Shown here in pieces: positions 1-64,000 of a stretch of 64,000 bases of DNA. Location of the stretch: assembly GCA_964019695.1 (NCBI GenBank), contig OZ026516.1, forward strand, positions 95,418,368 to 95,482,367, written 5' to 3'. The DNA comes from Loripinus fragilis. Its lineage: Eukaryota; Mollusca; Bivalvia; Lucinida; Lucinidae. Position 1 is the stretch's first letter, and every line of letters starts with the position of its first letter. Position numbers and translations under genes: made by a program. The notes under the pieces were generated by a model. It saw only the letters and a program-made list of their open reading frames with translations. It searched no databases and was not told the origin of the DNA.

Positions 1-42
1 TGCTTCAAAGTCGTGCAGTTGGACCCTTTTACGTTCTAGACC

Positions 43-175
43 GTTCAGGTTCCTTCTCTTTTGTCTGGTCTCGCTTCATCAGCCGCTCAATGATTCTCTT
101 GCCTCGGTTGAAGTCCTTTCCTTTGCCTGCTCCAGTGATATTGTTAGCCCAACTTCCTTCTCCTGTTTACAAAGG
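43..175 (-). CDS. Possible terminal exon of an unrecognised gene
   Basis: On the minus strand an AG at about 175 is followed by an open frame ending in TAA at 43-45. It would encode SWANNITGAGKGKDFNRGKR and a basic, charged tail (IIERLMKRDQTKEKEPERSRT). The stretch is clearly richer in G+C than its surroundings, which fits an exon. I do not recognise the protein and see no partner exon nearby; it could be chance. Confidence 0.25.
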
Positions 176-337
176 TAATGGACCTTCTGCATCTGCACTG
201 CATCGGCATGGTGTTTGCTTTGGATTCGTTTGTAAATGAATTGAGCACGCGCCAAAAAGACGAAAAAGCCTTACGTAAAACATGAGAAATTCAAGTTTTC
301 TCTAAGAACAAAAAGATATGCTAAAAAGAAAAAAAAA

Positions 338-430
338 CTTTGGGACTCGAACTCAGGGATTCTAAATCTGAAACTTTCCACGGAATATTTGCAATTTAAG
401 ACGTAGACCGCTCGACTAAGACTGTAGATG
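338..430 (-). repeat. tRNA-like relic (SINE head or tRNA pseudogene)
   Basis: Reverse strand shows an A-box-like segment (tagtcgagcggtctacg) and a B box (gagttcgagtccc) about 60 bases apart, the spacing seen in Leu/Ser-type tRNAs with a long variable arm. The acceptor stem does not close, so it is not a working tRNA gene. Confidence 0.4.
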
Positions 431-597
431 TTGTATTGGTCATGTCGTTACATATTTATTGGAAAGTCTGTTACTTCGATAGCATGTGCAGTAAGTATTT
501 GGTGAGAAAACAACCGTTACAATCTTATTTACCTTTCTCGTGCTCTTAAGTAAACTCGTCTGACCTTTGATCCGTCTGAGGTCAAAATTGGCCTATA

Positions 598-1072
598 GTC
601 ATGTGGTTTTTGCTTGGATACACTGTACGGATGTTCGAATACACTGTACGGACATTCTGATCGAATGTAGGTAGATTTCTCTCTGTTTTCTCATCTATAC
701 CCAGACAGTTATACACCATTTTCCAGCCCACATTTTCCCCTATCAAACGCTACCAGGATAGCATCTTTAAGCTTCTTACTTTGAGTACTAACTCTGTCAA
801 AAATGTTGTTCTTACAGCTTATTTCCAAATTCAGGCCCGACCTTGGCCGCTAAAAATTTTGTGACAGTCTGTACTCAAAGTAAGAAGCTTTATGAGGATA
901 TCCAGGCATCGTTAGATCGGGAAAAACGGGGGCTGGAAAATGGTGTATAACTTTCTGTGTAAAGATGAAAAGACACGCAGAAATATCTACTTACTTTTGT
1001 TTAAAACATCGTTGTGGAAAGAAGTCCGCCATTTTTCCGTACAGTGTATCCTAACAGAAACCACGTGACTAC
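598..1072. mobile_element. Fold-back DNA element (~475 bp)
   Basis: Arms are inverted copies: tggatacactgtacgg near 617 matches ccgtacagtgtatcc near 1036, and aagcttcttactttgagtac near 769 matches its complement near 875. No coding sequence inside. A non-autonomous terminal-inverted-repeat element. Confidence 0.7.
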
Positions 1073-1848
1073 CCACCCTGTATAAGTAAGCTTCCTTTTC
1101 ATAACCCATTAGTCATGATATATTACAACGTTTAGCATATTTTTCTTTAGATTATGAAAATTGTCCTTTTACTAAATTCAGTTGGCAGATTATTTTGCTC
1201 ATATACTGTACCTACAAATACACCTATACTAATGGCCATTGACTAGGTGTACTTACGCATGGATGATTGGTTATACATGTAGTACATAGCTGCATAATAT
1301 TGCACCAGGTAAATACATTGTCATCAAGATTGGATATGGACTACTGTTGCACTTCAAAATATTTCTTAACAAATCAATATCAGATAGAAAAAAACAACAA
1401 GAAAAATAATCATTAAAATGCTCATGATTTTTTACTTTAAAATACTTTCACTGTGATTTAAAATCAATTATTGATAATATAATACCCTTACACGTGAAAA
1501 TAATTGATTTCTAAATGTTTTAATGAAGTCAAATTTTGCAGCCCCTATCCCCTTTGGTAGCATCTCCTGTTTTGTCGTAGGGGTCGACCTGTCAAATTAT
1601 AACCTTTAATTCGTTCCTAATACATCAAGCGTCCTATTCAAAAGGATACTAGTGATATCTTATACATAGAGAAGTTTTGGGAAGCATCAGAAAAATAGGC
1701 AGATACCCTATCAAAGTGTCAGAGGTCCTTGATGGTCTTTTATTATTCATGACCAGAACAAATTTCCTGCACATATGCGTAAATAAGTATACTTTATTTA
1801 CCAAAGAATGAGATGGCAAAAGTTTTATAAACTCGAGGTCATATGAGC

Positions 1849-2064
1849 TACTGTAGATTCAGAAATTTTCAGGAGGATTTTATTTTCAATAAACTTTGAA
1901 TACCGGTATGCAAAGTTTCATGAAAATAATACCCTCGTGAAATGGCAAAACTCTGTCGTTTACTGACATAGGTAAATTATGCCCCAGTCAGGAATTTCTG
2001 ACGTCTCAAATATGTCTTTTCACGAAAATTAATTTCTCGCAAAAATTTCTGAATTTACAGTAAA
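1849..2064. mobile_element. Fold-back MITE (ctgtagattcagaaatt family)
   Basis: Left end tactgtagattcagaaattt is mirrored by aatttctgaatttacagta at the right end, with further matching inside (aaaattttcagg / aaaaatttctg). A related copy is at 27692-27877. The interval 1080-1848 upstream is AT-rich with nothing I can name. Confidence 0.6.
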
Positions 2065-2249
2065 TGAGAGATTGATAAAAGAACCAACAATACTGACAAA
2101 ATAGAATTTAATTAGTCAACCCAAAAATAAACTTATCAAATAGTTTTAACAAGTAAGAAATGTAAATCCTTTGCAATAAGACTAGCACTATTTGTTGTAT
2201 AATTGAACACATTAACGTGAAACGTAAAGGTGACCTTTACTTTTATTTG

Positions 2250-2458
2250 TACAGTAAAACAGGTGTAAAAGGGCCACTCAAAAATAGATAAAACAAATGT
2301 CTTAATGACAAATGAAATGACAGCTTAATGAAGGTCGAAAGTATTGCAGAATGCTTGGAGCATTCTGCAATACTTTTGACACATATGAAGCGATAATCTG
2401 TCTTGAAAACCATTTTTGGTATTATTTAGAGTGGTCGTTTTAGACCGGTTTTACTATA
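2250..2458. mobile_element. Mariner-type MITE (tacagtaaaac family), copy 1
   Basis: Both ends read tacagtaaaac...(agg)...ggccactcaaaaata inward and are flanked by TA, as expected for Tc1/mariner-type insertion. The centre holds a short palindrome (gtattgcagaatgct / agcattctgcaatac). Five more copies lie in the window. Confidence 0.75.
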
Positions 2459-2579
2459 GATGTGAAGTCCAAAGTTGATGAGTGTAGCTGAGTTTTAAAC
2501 TCATCTCTATTGTTTGCTCCGTGGACACTAAAACAGCTGGGTGTATGATTATTCCATGGACACAAAAACAATGCCAGTT

Positions 2580-2808
2580 TAACCATTTACTCCATTATAA
2601 CGCCTTTTTACGTCTTTAAAATATCATGTATTTGAAAATATTATGGAAAATGGAGAAAGATTTATGTAAAATTTTGAATACTTTTGAAAATATTATGGAA
2701 AATGGAGCACTTCCTCCAAAGGAGCAAATGCTTGATTTTCCATAATATTTCCAAATACATAGTATTTCAAAGGTGTCAAAAGGCATTATTAATGAGTAAA
2801 GGGTTAAA
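2580..2808. mobile_element. Fold-back element
   Basis: ccatttactccattataacgcc at the left is mirrored by ggcattattaatgagtaaaggg at the right, and tatttgaaaatattatggaa by ttccataatatttccaaata. Short open frames here are by-products of the palindrome. Confidence 0.6.
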
Positions 2809-3180
2809 TTCACTTACACAAAAGCAGCTGAGTGTACACATAAATCAAATTCATCAACAAAGAGCAGCTAAGTGTATATATAAATTAAATTCACACATAC
2901 AAAAGCATTTGAGTTTACACCACAAATTAAATTCATCTACACAAAGCAGCTGAGTATACACAAAATTAAATTAATCTACACAAAGCAGCTGAGTATACAC
3001 AAAATTAAATTAATCTACACAAAGCAGCTGAGTATACACAAAATTAAATTAATCTACACAAAGCAGCTGAGTATACACAAAATTAAATTAATCTACGCAA
3101 AGCAGCTGAGTGTACACATAAATATAATTCATCTACACAAGAGCAGCTAAATGTATACTAGGTATATAAATTAAATTCAC
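2800..3180 (+). repeat. 39-bp tandem repeat
   Basis: Unit aattaaattaatctacacaa-agcagctgagtatacac repeats with a 39-base period. The four central copies (2940-3110) are nearly identical; flanking copies are more diverged. Confidence 0.85.
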
Positions 3181-3204
3181 TGATGCTACAGTCAAGTATG
3201 TGGC

Positions 3205-3455
3205 TTTATGGGTGAATGTTCAAAATTTCCAAAATCCTGAACTTTTGAATTTCAAATTTTTAAACTTGCAGAATGCCTACAAAAATAATTAATTTCATGT
3301 TTAGATGGTTAAATGTGTTTAGATAATCTGAATATTCATCAGAGAAGCTATTATAATCTCCCTAATTCAGCATTTTGAGGCCGGCTTTCTATGGAAAAAT
3401 AGCATCAAAATCCTGAATTCAGGATTAATCCTGAAAACTTCCACCCATGTGGCTT
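3205..3455. mobile_element. Fold-back MITE (gggtgaaagttcaaaattt family), copy 1
   Basis: Starts gggtgaatgttcaaaatttc and ends gaaaacttccaccc; middle holds gcattttgaggc...tatggaaa and ggattaatcctgaa. Related copies: 6965-7085 and 8265-8480 (partial), 13779-13983, 28321-28475, 59813-60062, 62822-62890. Confidence 0.7.
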
Positions 3456-4007
3456 TGACTCTGGAGAACACACTGCTATAATGGTCTATTAATACAAAAG
3501 CAGAACAAAACAGTCAAAACGTATGAGAATCTCACAACACTGACCTCAAATATCAGGCATCTGAGCAAGGATGGTGCTAAACTTTTTTCTAGTTTATTTG
3601 CACCTCAACGTGAGTAAACCTGTGTTAGGTGTTTGCAAACAACAAAGGGGCAGACCAGCCTCGTCGTGACAAAAGCCTTAGTTCGCACATAGATGTTTGG
3701 TTTGCAGGAAAGACCCCTAAGTCTCATTTAATGGGACTATTTTTCTCTTAAACAGTGATCAATCATATCCCGCTCTGGATCATAGAGGGTCTGTGTTGTT
3801 TTCAAAGGTTATCAGCACATGACACTAGCAGAGTTCAGTCAAAGGGAGACAAATTTATGGTAAAAAATTCTATTAAGTATGGTAGCAGTTGCTTTTGCAA
3901 CACCCACAGGCAGAGTCTTAGATAAGATAAATTGACCAGTATATCATTCTATGAAAATATAAGATAAATTGACAAGCATATCATTCTATGAAAACATTGG
4001 ATAAAGG

Positions 4008-6047
4008 AGTTGTCCTGTTAAATCTCCCTTAGTCATTTGTGAAAAAGTCAAATTTTCAAAGTGTTTTTGCTATAATTTTTTGTGACAATGAATGGACATA
4101 CATCTAACTTATTCCAAAACATATTTTATTATGCTTAAATTGAGGGCAATGTGGAGAAAAATATGGCCAGGCCTTCAGATAAGAGTGCATATTGGAAAAC
4201 TATTTTCTTTATTTCTCATCCAAAACATATGTTGTGGGTACTCAAAATAACCGTCTCAATGAGACAGTTATTTTGAGCACCCAAAACACATGTTTCAATT
4301 GATGGGTAAGAAAATAATTGCAATCTTACGCTCACAACATTTCCTTACCTGGATCTATGTATGGGTTAACATGACTACTCTAAAAATTGCATTTTTATAC
4401 TGTATCAGTTAAAGGGCTAGAAAGTTATTTTATCAATTCTACAACTGTGTTTTACCATCAAAGAATGTAAAATAGATAACAATATCTGATTCGATCAGTC
4501 TGATCAGTATGCATGCAGACTGTTTAAGTGTGCAAACTGCATTTAAAAACTCCGGTTGTAAATAGACAAATGGGAACGCTTCATTTTTTTCGTATAAAAG
4601 TATGTTTCCCACCTTGACCCAGCAAATCCTTTAAGAGGTAAATGCCTATAATGACTGTACACAATCATATATGTTAGTAGGAAGCTAGGTCATGGTGGGG
4701 AACATACCTTTATACAAATAACACTAAAGAATCCCCATTTAACTATTTACATTCGGAAGTATTATCGGCATTCTGCACGCTTAAATAGTGTGCAGGCATA
4801 CCAAATGACAAGATTGAATCATATATAGTTAGAAAAATCTATTTTACATTCTTTGATGGTAAAACACAGTTGTGGAATTAATAACAAAAACTCACTTTTA
4901 GCCCTTTAACTGATATATACTCCTCAAAATAATTAAAGGACCAAGATTTTAGAATGCGAGTATAATTAGCTCAAACATTTAAATTCTGTAAAACTTGGCC
5001 CAAAGCTTTCTCTTCTTTATGCCCATAAGTTAAGAATCATTATTACTGATTTCCATGCCTAATTCTGCCATAATTGTGTCTCAAATGCACATACCCTCAA
5101 AAACACACTTTTAAAAGGCAGTGGGTGGGGTAAAGAAATTCTTCTGTGGTCAATCGAGTAGAATGAATGACACACTAAATTAAACTTTGTTTTAAACAGT
5201 TCAGCTTACATGCAAAACATTTCTTCAAACAGTTTCAGTATACTGGGAAGCAAGCATTTTCATCTCTGACAAAGAAGTTTTGACATTGTTTTGTTTTCTG
5301 AAAACAATGTGTGTACTTGACCATTAAGAATCAGATTTTCAATCATCATTCTTTGCCTTTGAGTGTTAGAAAGATGTCCCAGCAAATTGTTTAAAAATTA
5401 ACACAGGCAAATGCCAAAACCAGTTGTCTGAACCCATAGACTGGCCATTACGCCACAGCCAAAAGGGGCAATTTTCTCTCACAGGAAGAGCTGGATGGTA
5501 TCGACGGGAATAAAACACAATAAAACCATGTGAAAACAGAGATTTCAGCATCTAATAGCATTTTTCATTCATTTCAAGCTGTTCTGTAGTCCATGGATCA
5601 CACACTAAAAATGGCATTCTAATGCATTTAGGTCAAGTTTCAAAATGACAAAAATATCCTCGCTAATAACATTTTCTACCATTTTCTTTTTGCCGTTTCA
5701 CTTGGCAATTGGGCGCCAAAAATGTCCGAAAAATTTAGGCTAGATCGTAAAATTGGTTTTCAAAATACGTTCTACACAAAATGCATCAATGTTATAATTG
5801 ATAGCATTGGTCCTTCAATTATTTTGAGGAGTATAGTATCAAAATGCATTTTTTAGAGTAGTTATGCTATTAAGCCGTATTTATCTCCCACATTGCCCTT
5901 AATTTTGACATCATTAAGTATACTTTTGAATAGTATCTATGTATGTTCACTGATAGTCACGGAAATTATTGCAAAAATCACAGATTGAAAATTCGACTTT
6001 CACAAATGACTTTTAGGGAGATTTTAGACTTTAACAGGACAACTCCT
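4008..6047. mobile_element. 2-kb fold-back element with nested palindromes
   Basis: Outer arms: ggagttgtcctgttaaatct at 4008 and ...ttaacaggacaactcc ending at 6047, continuing for about 170 bases each. Inside are a gggtactcaaaataaccgtc MITE (4180-4340) and a second inverted pair (aactgtgttttaccatcaaa near 4442 / its complement near 4850). No convincing gene inside; 5000-5800 contains nothing else I can name. Confidence 0.7.
4180..4340. mobile_element. Palindromic MITE (gtgggtactcaaaagaaccg family), copy 1
   Basis: gtgggtactcaaaataaccg and cggt...attttgagcaccc face each other around ctcaatgagac. Flanked by weakly matching ends (agagtgcatattgg / ttacgctcac). Further copies: 25485-25648, 26170-26340, 28478-28590 (partial), 55660-55780 (partial). 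Confidence 0.7.
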
Positions 6048-6318
6048 TGGCTAGTACATCATTCTATGAAACCATTAGATAATTGACTAGTAAATCTTTC
6101 TAAGAAAACACTAGATAAATTGACTAGTTTATCATTAAAGGAAAACATTTGATAAATTGACTAGTGAATCTTTCTAAGAAACCATTAGATAAATTGGCTA
6201 GTAAATCTTTTTATGAAAACATTAAATAAATTGACTACTAGTAAATCTTTCTGAGAAAAAACTAGATAAATTGACTAGTAAATCTTGCTATGAAAACATT
6301 AGATAAATTGACTAGTTT

Positions 6319-6454
6319 TTGTTTGATTTGATTCTTAACGTCCAATCAACAATCTTTCAGTTATATAGGGACGGGTGTTCCTGGGTTGAACCAGTACTAA
6401 GCTAGGATTAATGTGTCTTGCTCAAGGGCACAACGCAGTGGCTCGAACTCGAAA
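6319..6454 (-). mobile_element. SINE-B fragment
   Basis: Matches the tail and body of SINE-B (tttgatttgattcttaacgt ... ctgggttgaaccagtactaa) but stops inside the region before the tRNA-like head. Inserted in the 37-bp satellite. Confidence 0.75.
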
Positions 6455-7089
6455 TTGACTAGTAAATCTTTCTATGAAAACATTAGATAAATTGCTGGTA
6501 GATCTTTCTATGAAAACATAAATTGACTACAAGTAAATCTTTCTGTGAAAACATTAGATAAATTGACTAGTTAATCTTTCTATGAAAACATTAGATAAAT
6601 TACTGGTAGATCTGTGAAACATATAAATTGACTAGTATAACATTCCTTGAAAACATCAGTTAAATTGACTAGTAAATCTTTCTATGGAAACACTAGATAA
6701 ATTGGTTTGTAAATCTTTCTATGCAAACATTACATAAATTGGCTAGTAAATAATTCTATGAAAACATTAGGTAAATAGGCTAGTATATCTTTCTATGACA
6801 ACATTACATAAAATGGCTTGTAAATCTGTCTATGAAAATATTAGATTAATTGACTAGTATATCATTTTTAGAAAACATTAGATTAATTGGCTCTTCAATA
6901 TTTCTATGTAAAACATTAGAAAAATTGACAAGTATATCTGTTTCTGAAAACACATGTTATGGTGCCATGGGTAAAAGTTCTAAATTTCAAAAATCCTGAA
7001 CTTTAGAAATTCAAATCTCAAAACTTGCATTATTCTCACAAGTACCAACAATTTTCAGTTTAACTGGTCAATTGTCTTAAGAGAAACTG

Positions 7090-7320
7090 AAAATAAATGA
7101 GAACACAAATGCATTATCCAAGGACACAAGTGCATTATCCAAGGACACAAATGCATTCCCCTTAGGGCACAAATGCATTATTCAAGGACACAAATGCATT
7201 ATCCAAGTCTCCAAGGACATAAATGCATTATCCAAGGGCACAAATGCATTATCCAAGGACACAAATATATTATCAGTCTCCAAGGACACAAATGCTGTTT
7301 CCAAGGACACAAATACAAAG
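7090..7320 (+). repeat. 21-bp minisatellite (aaggacacaaatgcattatcc)
   Basis: About eleven copies of a 21-base unit; some copies carry gtctcc insertions. It produces a spurious open frame on the minus strand with VSLET/PLDNAF repeats. Confidence 0.85.
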
Positions 7321-7373
7321 TCATTTGAACCAATCGAGGTATAAAGTTGGTCATCATAACCAGTAAGAATTGA

Positions 7374-7787
7374 ACGAGTCAATCAAGGGGTTAGGGTGTA
7401 ATTTTCTTGACTACAGTTTCAACAGTAGCAGCAATGTCTTCCTTCATTTATCACATAAGCAATGCAATAAAATCGATAAACCACTTGTGGTTTACAGATT
7501 TTCAGGAAATGTAAAGACGTCCATTATAACATTGCATAAAATAAGGGAAGATCTTGATGTTTTCACACCAAAAATGCAATTTAAAGTATGTCATGTGATA
7601 ATTGAATCTAACATTTGTGCTCCTGTATTATTGAGATTTTTAAACTTGTCATGAAAAAGAGATAAAATGCTTGGCAAGCCTCGCATTCTATCTTTTCCCA
7701 AACTCGTTTAATAAATTCAATAAAACATGAACACTCGTGTAAGATCCTCTATATCTTCCATGAATCCCTTGTGTTGACAGTTCAGAA
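7374..7787 (-). pseudogene. Broken tandem duplicate of the terminal exon
   Basis: The 3' half of exon 16 is repeated at about 7374-7445 (minus strand KEDIAATVETVVKKITP and the same stop context). The preceding part is repeated at 7757-7787 (ILNCQHKGFMED). The two halves are separated by about 310 bases of unrelated AT-rich sequence, at a point where the real exon is continuous. The duplicate therefore arose in tandem and was then split by an insertion. It lacks an acceptor and cannot serve as a last exon without extra splicing. Confidence 0.75.
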
Positions 7788-7803
7788 TGAGTCAATGAAG
7801 GGG

Positions 7804-61246
<53,443 letters not shown>

Positions 61247-61772
61247 CTGTAATCAAGGGAAACAAATCTGAATAGCAGGACTTCATTACCTTGAATTCAG
61301 AAGTGAGAGTGATTTGTTTTCACTTGCTAAAATTAGCAAGTAATGGGAATTTCTTCTACCTTTTTAAGAAAACAACTCCAATCTAGCAAATGCTAATTTC
61401 AATCATAGGCAAGTCCTAAAAGGAAAGCTTATTATAATACTCAAACTTTGATAAGCATCACTATAAAGATTTCCATAGGGCTCTATGAGCCTACCCTTTG
61501 GCACTCAATAAATTTTGACGTTTTTCTTCAAATTCAACAAAATTTTCAGTGGAAATTAAAAATGCATTGGGCTACAGCATTTTATGCAAATCACTCACCA
61601 GACGGTCCAATGGATGCCAGTTGATAGGAAAATGCAAAAGGTTACATTTTCGAAATTCAACCCAAAAATTCAAGTTAATGTCTCCCTTATTTTAAAAGAT
61701 CAGAAACATGAAAATGTGTATTTGAGGCACACATTTTCAACCTTTCAAAATTCATTTGAAACTTACTTGAGC

Positions 61773-62371
61773 CGTGACATGAGATTTCCAACAATGTGGT
61801 TTGTGCGACCATCAAAGGCTCAGACCAGCCAGCGCATACGTGCAGACTGATCAGAGTCTTTGCTAGTCGCTGAAATATTTCATGACGGTTAAAGAGACTA
61901 AGTCTGCAACTATGAACATTTTTCGAAATTTTTTATTTTCTTTTTAAATCATTTGTAAAAGTAGAATTAATTTATGTTTTCACAAAAAATCTGTTCACTA
62001 TAGCTGAAAACTGCACAGAAAAGTGAATTATCTTATAAAACAGGTGTGTTTTTCTCTTGTTGGTAATTATTTGCGTCCCTCCAATAATAATAGACAGTAA
62101 ATTTTAACATAAATGCTGTTGTTTTGATACTGATAATTTGTTAAGATTTACGAAATTGGTAAAATGTATACCTGAATTTAAGTTTTTTACTGTGTTCTTG
62201 AAAAATAGCAACAAAATTTCTAAAATTAAAGGATCAAAATTTACAGACTATGCAGCTTTAAGCTACTGTCTGAACATCATTTGGAGTGTCTAAGCTGAAA
62301 AAGAAGCTGCACAGGCTCGTCTGAGTCTACACTTGTCAAAATGCCATAATGCTGGAAATCACGTGTGTCAC
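61773..62371. mobile_element. Fold-back MITE (gatttccaacaatgtggcat family), copy 3, with insertion
   Basis: gagatttccaacaatgtggt at the left and tgccataatgctggaaatca at the right, as in the other copies. About 380 bases of AT-rich sequence interrupt the centre (61885-62270), starting gacggttaaagagactaag. Confidence 0.7.
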
Positions 62372-62924
62372 AGCTCATTTGTAACTGATATGGTAAGTTC
62401 TGGATACAATAATCACCTTAAGAAAATTATGTACTTAACTGTAAAAACCAGTATTTTGTATTTTCAGACCAACTGGCATAGATTGATTTACCTAACTGTA
62501 TTATCAATTACCACTGAAAATTTGGTTGAATTTAAAGAAAAATGTAAAACGTTATTGAATTTAAAGGGGAAGGTTCAGTGTACTGAACCCAATAGAATTC
62601 TTTATACGTAGTGATGTTTATCAAAGTTTGAGTAATATATTATGCCTACTTAAAAAGATTTTCATCGATAAAATTTTGCTTCCAACAAAGCCATCTGATC
62701 AGGCAGGATCCTAACGTTTTCCACTCAAATTGAAAATGTATGATTACATCTGGAATGATGCAGTTTAACAGTATAAAAATTGGGGAGGAGTGTTAACACA
62801 TAAAATATTCAGCAGAACACATTGGGTGAAAGTTCAAAATTTCCAAAATCCTGAACTTTAAAAAATCAGAATTTAAAACTTGCTATATGCCTTCAAAATA
62901 TTAACAGCCTTATGGTTTCAGACA

Positions 62925-63730
62925 AGAATATTTTTCGATGTTTTTCCCTATATAAGCCAATGTAAAATATGTGACCCCCAGGGCGGGGCAATTTTTGGCC
63001 CCAGGGGCATAATCCACAAGGTGATGCTACATACCAAATATCATGGCTCTAGGCCTAATGGTTTCAGACAAGATTTTTTTCATGTTTCTCCATATAAAAG
63101 CCTGTGAAAAATCTGTGACCCCGAGGCAGGGCCATTTTTGGCCCCTGGGCTATTATATGAACAATCTTGGTAGAGGTCCACTAGATGATACTACATACCA
63201 AAAATGAAGACTCTAGGCCTTGTGGTTTCAGACAAGAAGATTTTTTCATGTTGTTCCCTATATAAGCCTATGTAAAACATGTGACCCTCGGGGCCAGCCC
63301 ATTTTTGGCCCCAGGGATATAATTTGAACAAACTTGGTACCAGTCTACTAGATGATACTACATACCAAATATCAAGGCTCTAGGCCTTATGGTTTCAGAC
63401 AAGAAGATTTTTTCATGTTGCTCCCTATATAAGCCTATGTAAAACATGTGACCCCCGGGGCGAGGCCATTTTTGGCCCCAAGGCTATAATTTAAACAAAC
63501 TTGGTAGAGGTCCACTAGATGATACTACATACCAAATATCAAGGCTCTAGGCCTTGTGGTTTCAGACAAGAAGATTTTTTCATATACTCCCTATATAAGC
63601 CTATGTAAAACATGTGACCCCCGGGGCGGGGCCATTTTTGGCCCCAGGGCTATAATTTGAACAAACTTGGTAGAGGTCCACTAGGTGATGCTACATAGGA
63701 AATATCAAAGCTCTAGGCCTTGTGGTTTCG
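62925..63730 (+). repeat. 167-bp tandem repeat, about 4.5 copies
   Basis: Each unit has ctatataagcctatgtaaaa, then gtgacccccggggcggggcc, atttttggccccagggctat, aacttggtagaggtccacta and ggttttcagacaagaag-like sequence. Period about 167 bases. I associate this unit with dispersed repeats of bivalve genomes. Confidence 0.88.
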
Positions 63731-64000
63731 GAGAAGATTTTTAAAGTTTTCATCTTGAAAATCTATTTTTAGCCTGTGTGACCTAGATATGCAACTGACG
63801 GGAACCATTTGAACAATTTTAAAAGAGGGTCATATAAGGATCATTCCTACAAAGTCTGATCAAAATCCAGCCAGTAGTTTAGGAGGAGATGTGGTTTGAA
63901 GCAATTGTTGAAGACGGATGATGGACGACACACGACAGATGACAGACATCCAATGATCACAATAGCTCACCCTGAGCCAATGGCTCAGGTGAGCTTAAAA
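63731..64000 (+). mobile_element. Unique tail and terminal hairpin of the repeat element
   Basis: After the tandem units comes a non-repeated tail (atcattcctacaaagtctga, agtttaggaggagatgtggt, a gacgga/cgacag-rich run). It ends in a hairpin, gagccaatggctc within agctcaccctgagcc ... ggctcaggtgagct, followed by taaaa at the window edge. The architecture is that of a complete element whose 3' end is at about 64000. Confidence 0.6.

Larger units (their letters stand above)
3925..6960 (+). repeat. 37-bp satellite (agataaattgactagtaaat), interrupted
   Basis: Unit attagataaattgactagta-aatctttctatgaaaac occurs twice at 3925-4005 and about 24 times at 6048-6960. Copies differ by a few bases each. The array is split by a 2-kb fold-back element (4008-6047) and a SINE fragment (6319-6454). 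Confidence 0.8.

Noticed and set aside
2684..2953. 89-residue open frame
   Set aside because: Spans a fold-back element and the 39-bp tandem repeat; not conserved-looking.
63980..64000. Helitron 3' end (hairpin plus CTRR)
   Set aside because: The hairpin is present but the end reads gcttaaaa, not CTRR, and the window stops there; not enough to name the class.

Overview
The window looks like animal genomic DNA, most probably from a marine bivalve mollusc. It is AT-rich and intron-dominated, and it is packed with fold-back (palindromic) DNA elements and two families of tRNA-derived SINEs. It ends at the right in a tandem repeat and terminal hairpin that I associate with bivalve genomes. There is no sign of operons, ribosome binding sites or CRISPR. 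The species is inferred, not shown.

One large host gene dominates the minus strand, from the right edge to about 7.8 kb. I can assemble 16 consecutive exons (61246 down to 7804) in which every splice junction keeps the reading frame. They encode the last 1,024 residues of an animal type I fatty-acid-synthase-like megasynthase: enoyl reductase (ER), ketoreductase (KR), acyl carrier protein (ACP) and thioesterase (TE), with a stop codon. The KS, AT and DH exons must lie beyond the right edge. KR and ACP keep their key motifs. The TE has lost its nucleophile serine (GYKFG instead of GxSxG) and the ER has lost its glycine-rich NADPH loop. That suggests an animal FAS-like polyketide synthase (AFPK) rather than housekeeping FASN.

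Layout, left to right. 0-7.7 kb: possible terminal exon of an unknown gene, a tRNA-like relic, fold-back elements, a 37-bp satellite and a 21-bp minisatellite. 7.4-7.9 kb: broken duplicate of the terminal exon, then the real one. 8-15.6 kb: TE exons 15, 14 and 13 among SINEs and nested palindromes. 17.5-23.4 kb: a 4.4-kb element with complex inverted termini and a decayed gene, inserted in a SINE; then a giant (TA)n palindrome, Penelope-like retroelement fragments with a hammerhead-like motif, and a second (TA)n tract. 23.5-31.3 kb: exons 12 to 8 (TE start, ACP, KR). 33-40.8 kb: a long fold-back composite holding a LINE fragment and a Tc1 relic. 41.7-42.9 kb: KR exons 7 and 6. 43.5-46.4 kb: a nearly intact pogo-like transposon. 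47.0-53.2 kb: ER exon 5, then 34 tandem copies of its 5' part plus its splice acceptor. 55.5-61.2 kb: ER exons 4 to 1. 61.3-64 kb: intron with repeats.

The most unusual structure is the exon-derived tandem array at 47.26-53.16 kb. A real exon, with its branch/acceptor region, has been amplified into about 34 decoy exons in the intron directly upstream of it. The other candidate for an undescribed system is the 4.4-kb element at 17.5-21.9 kb.
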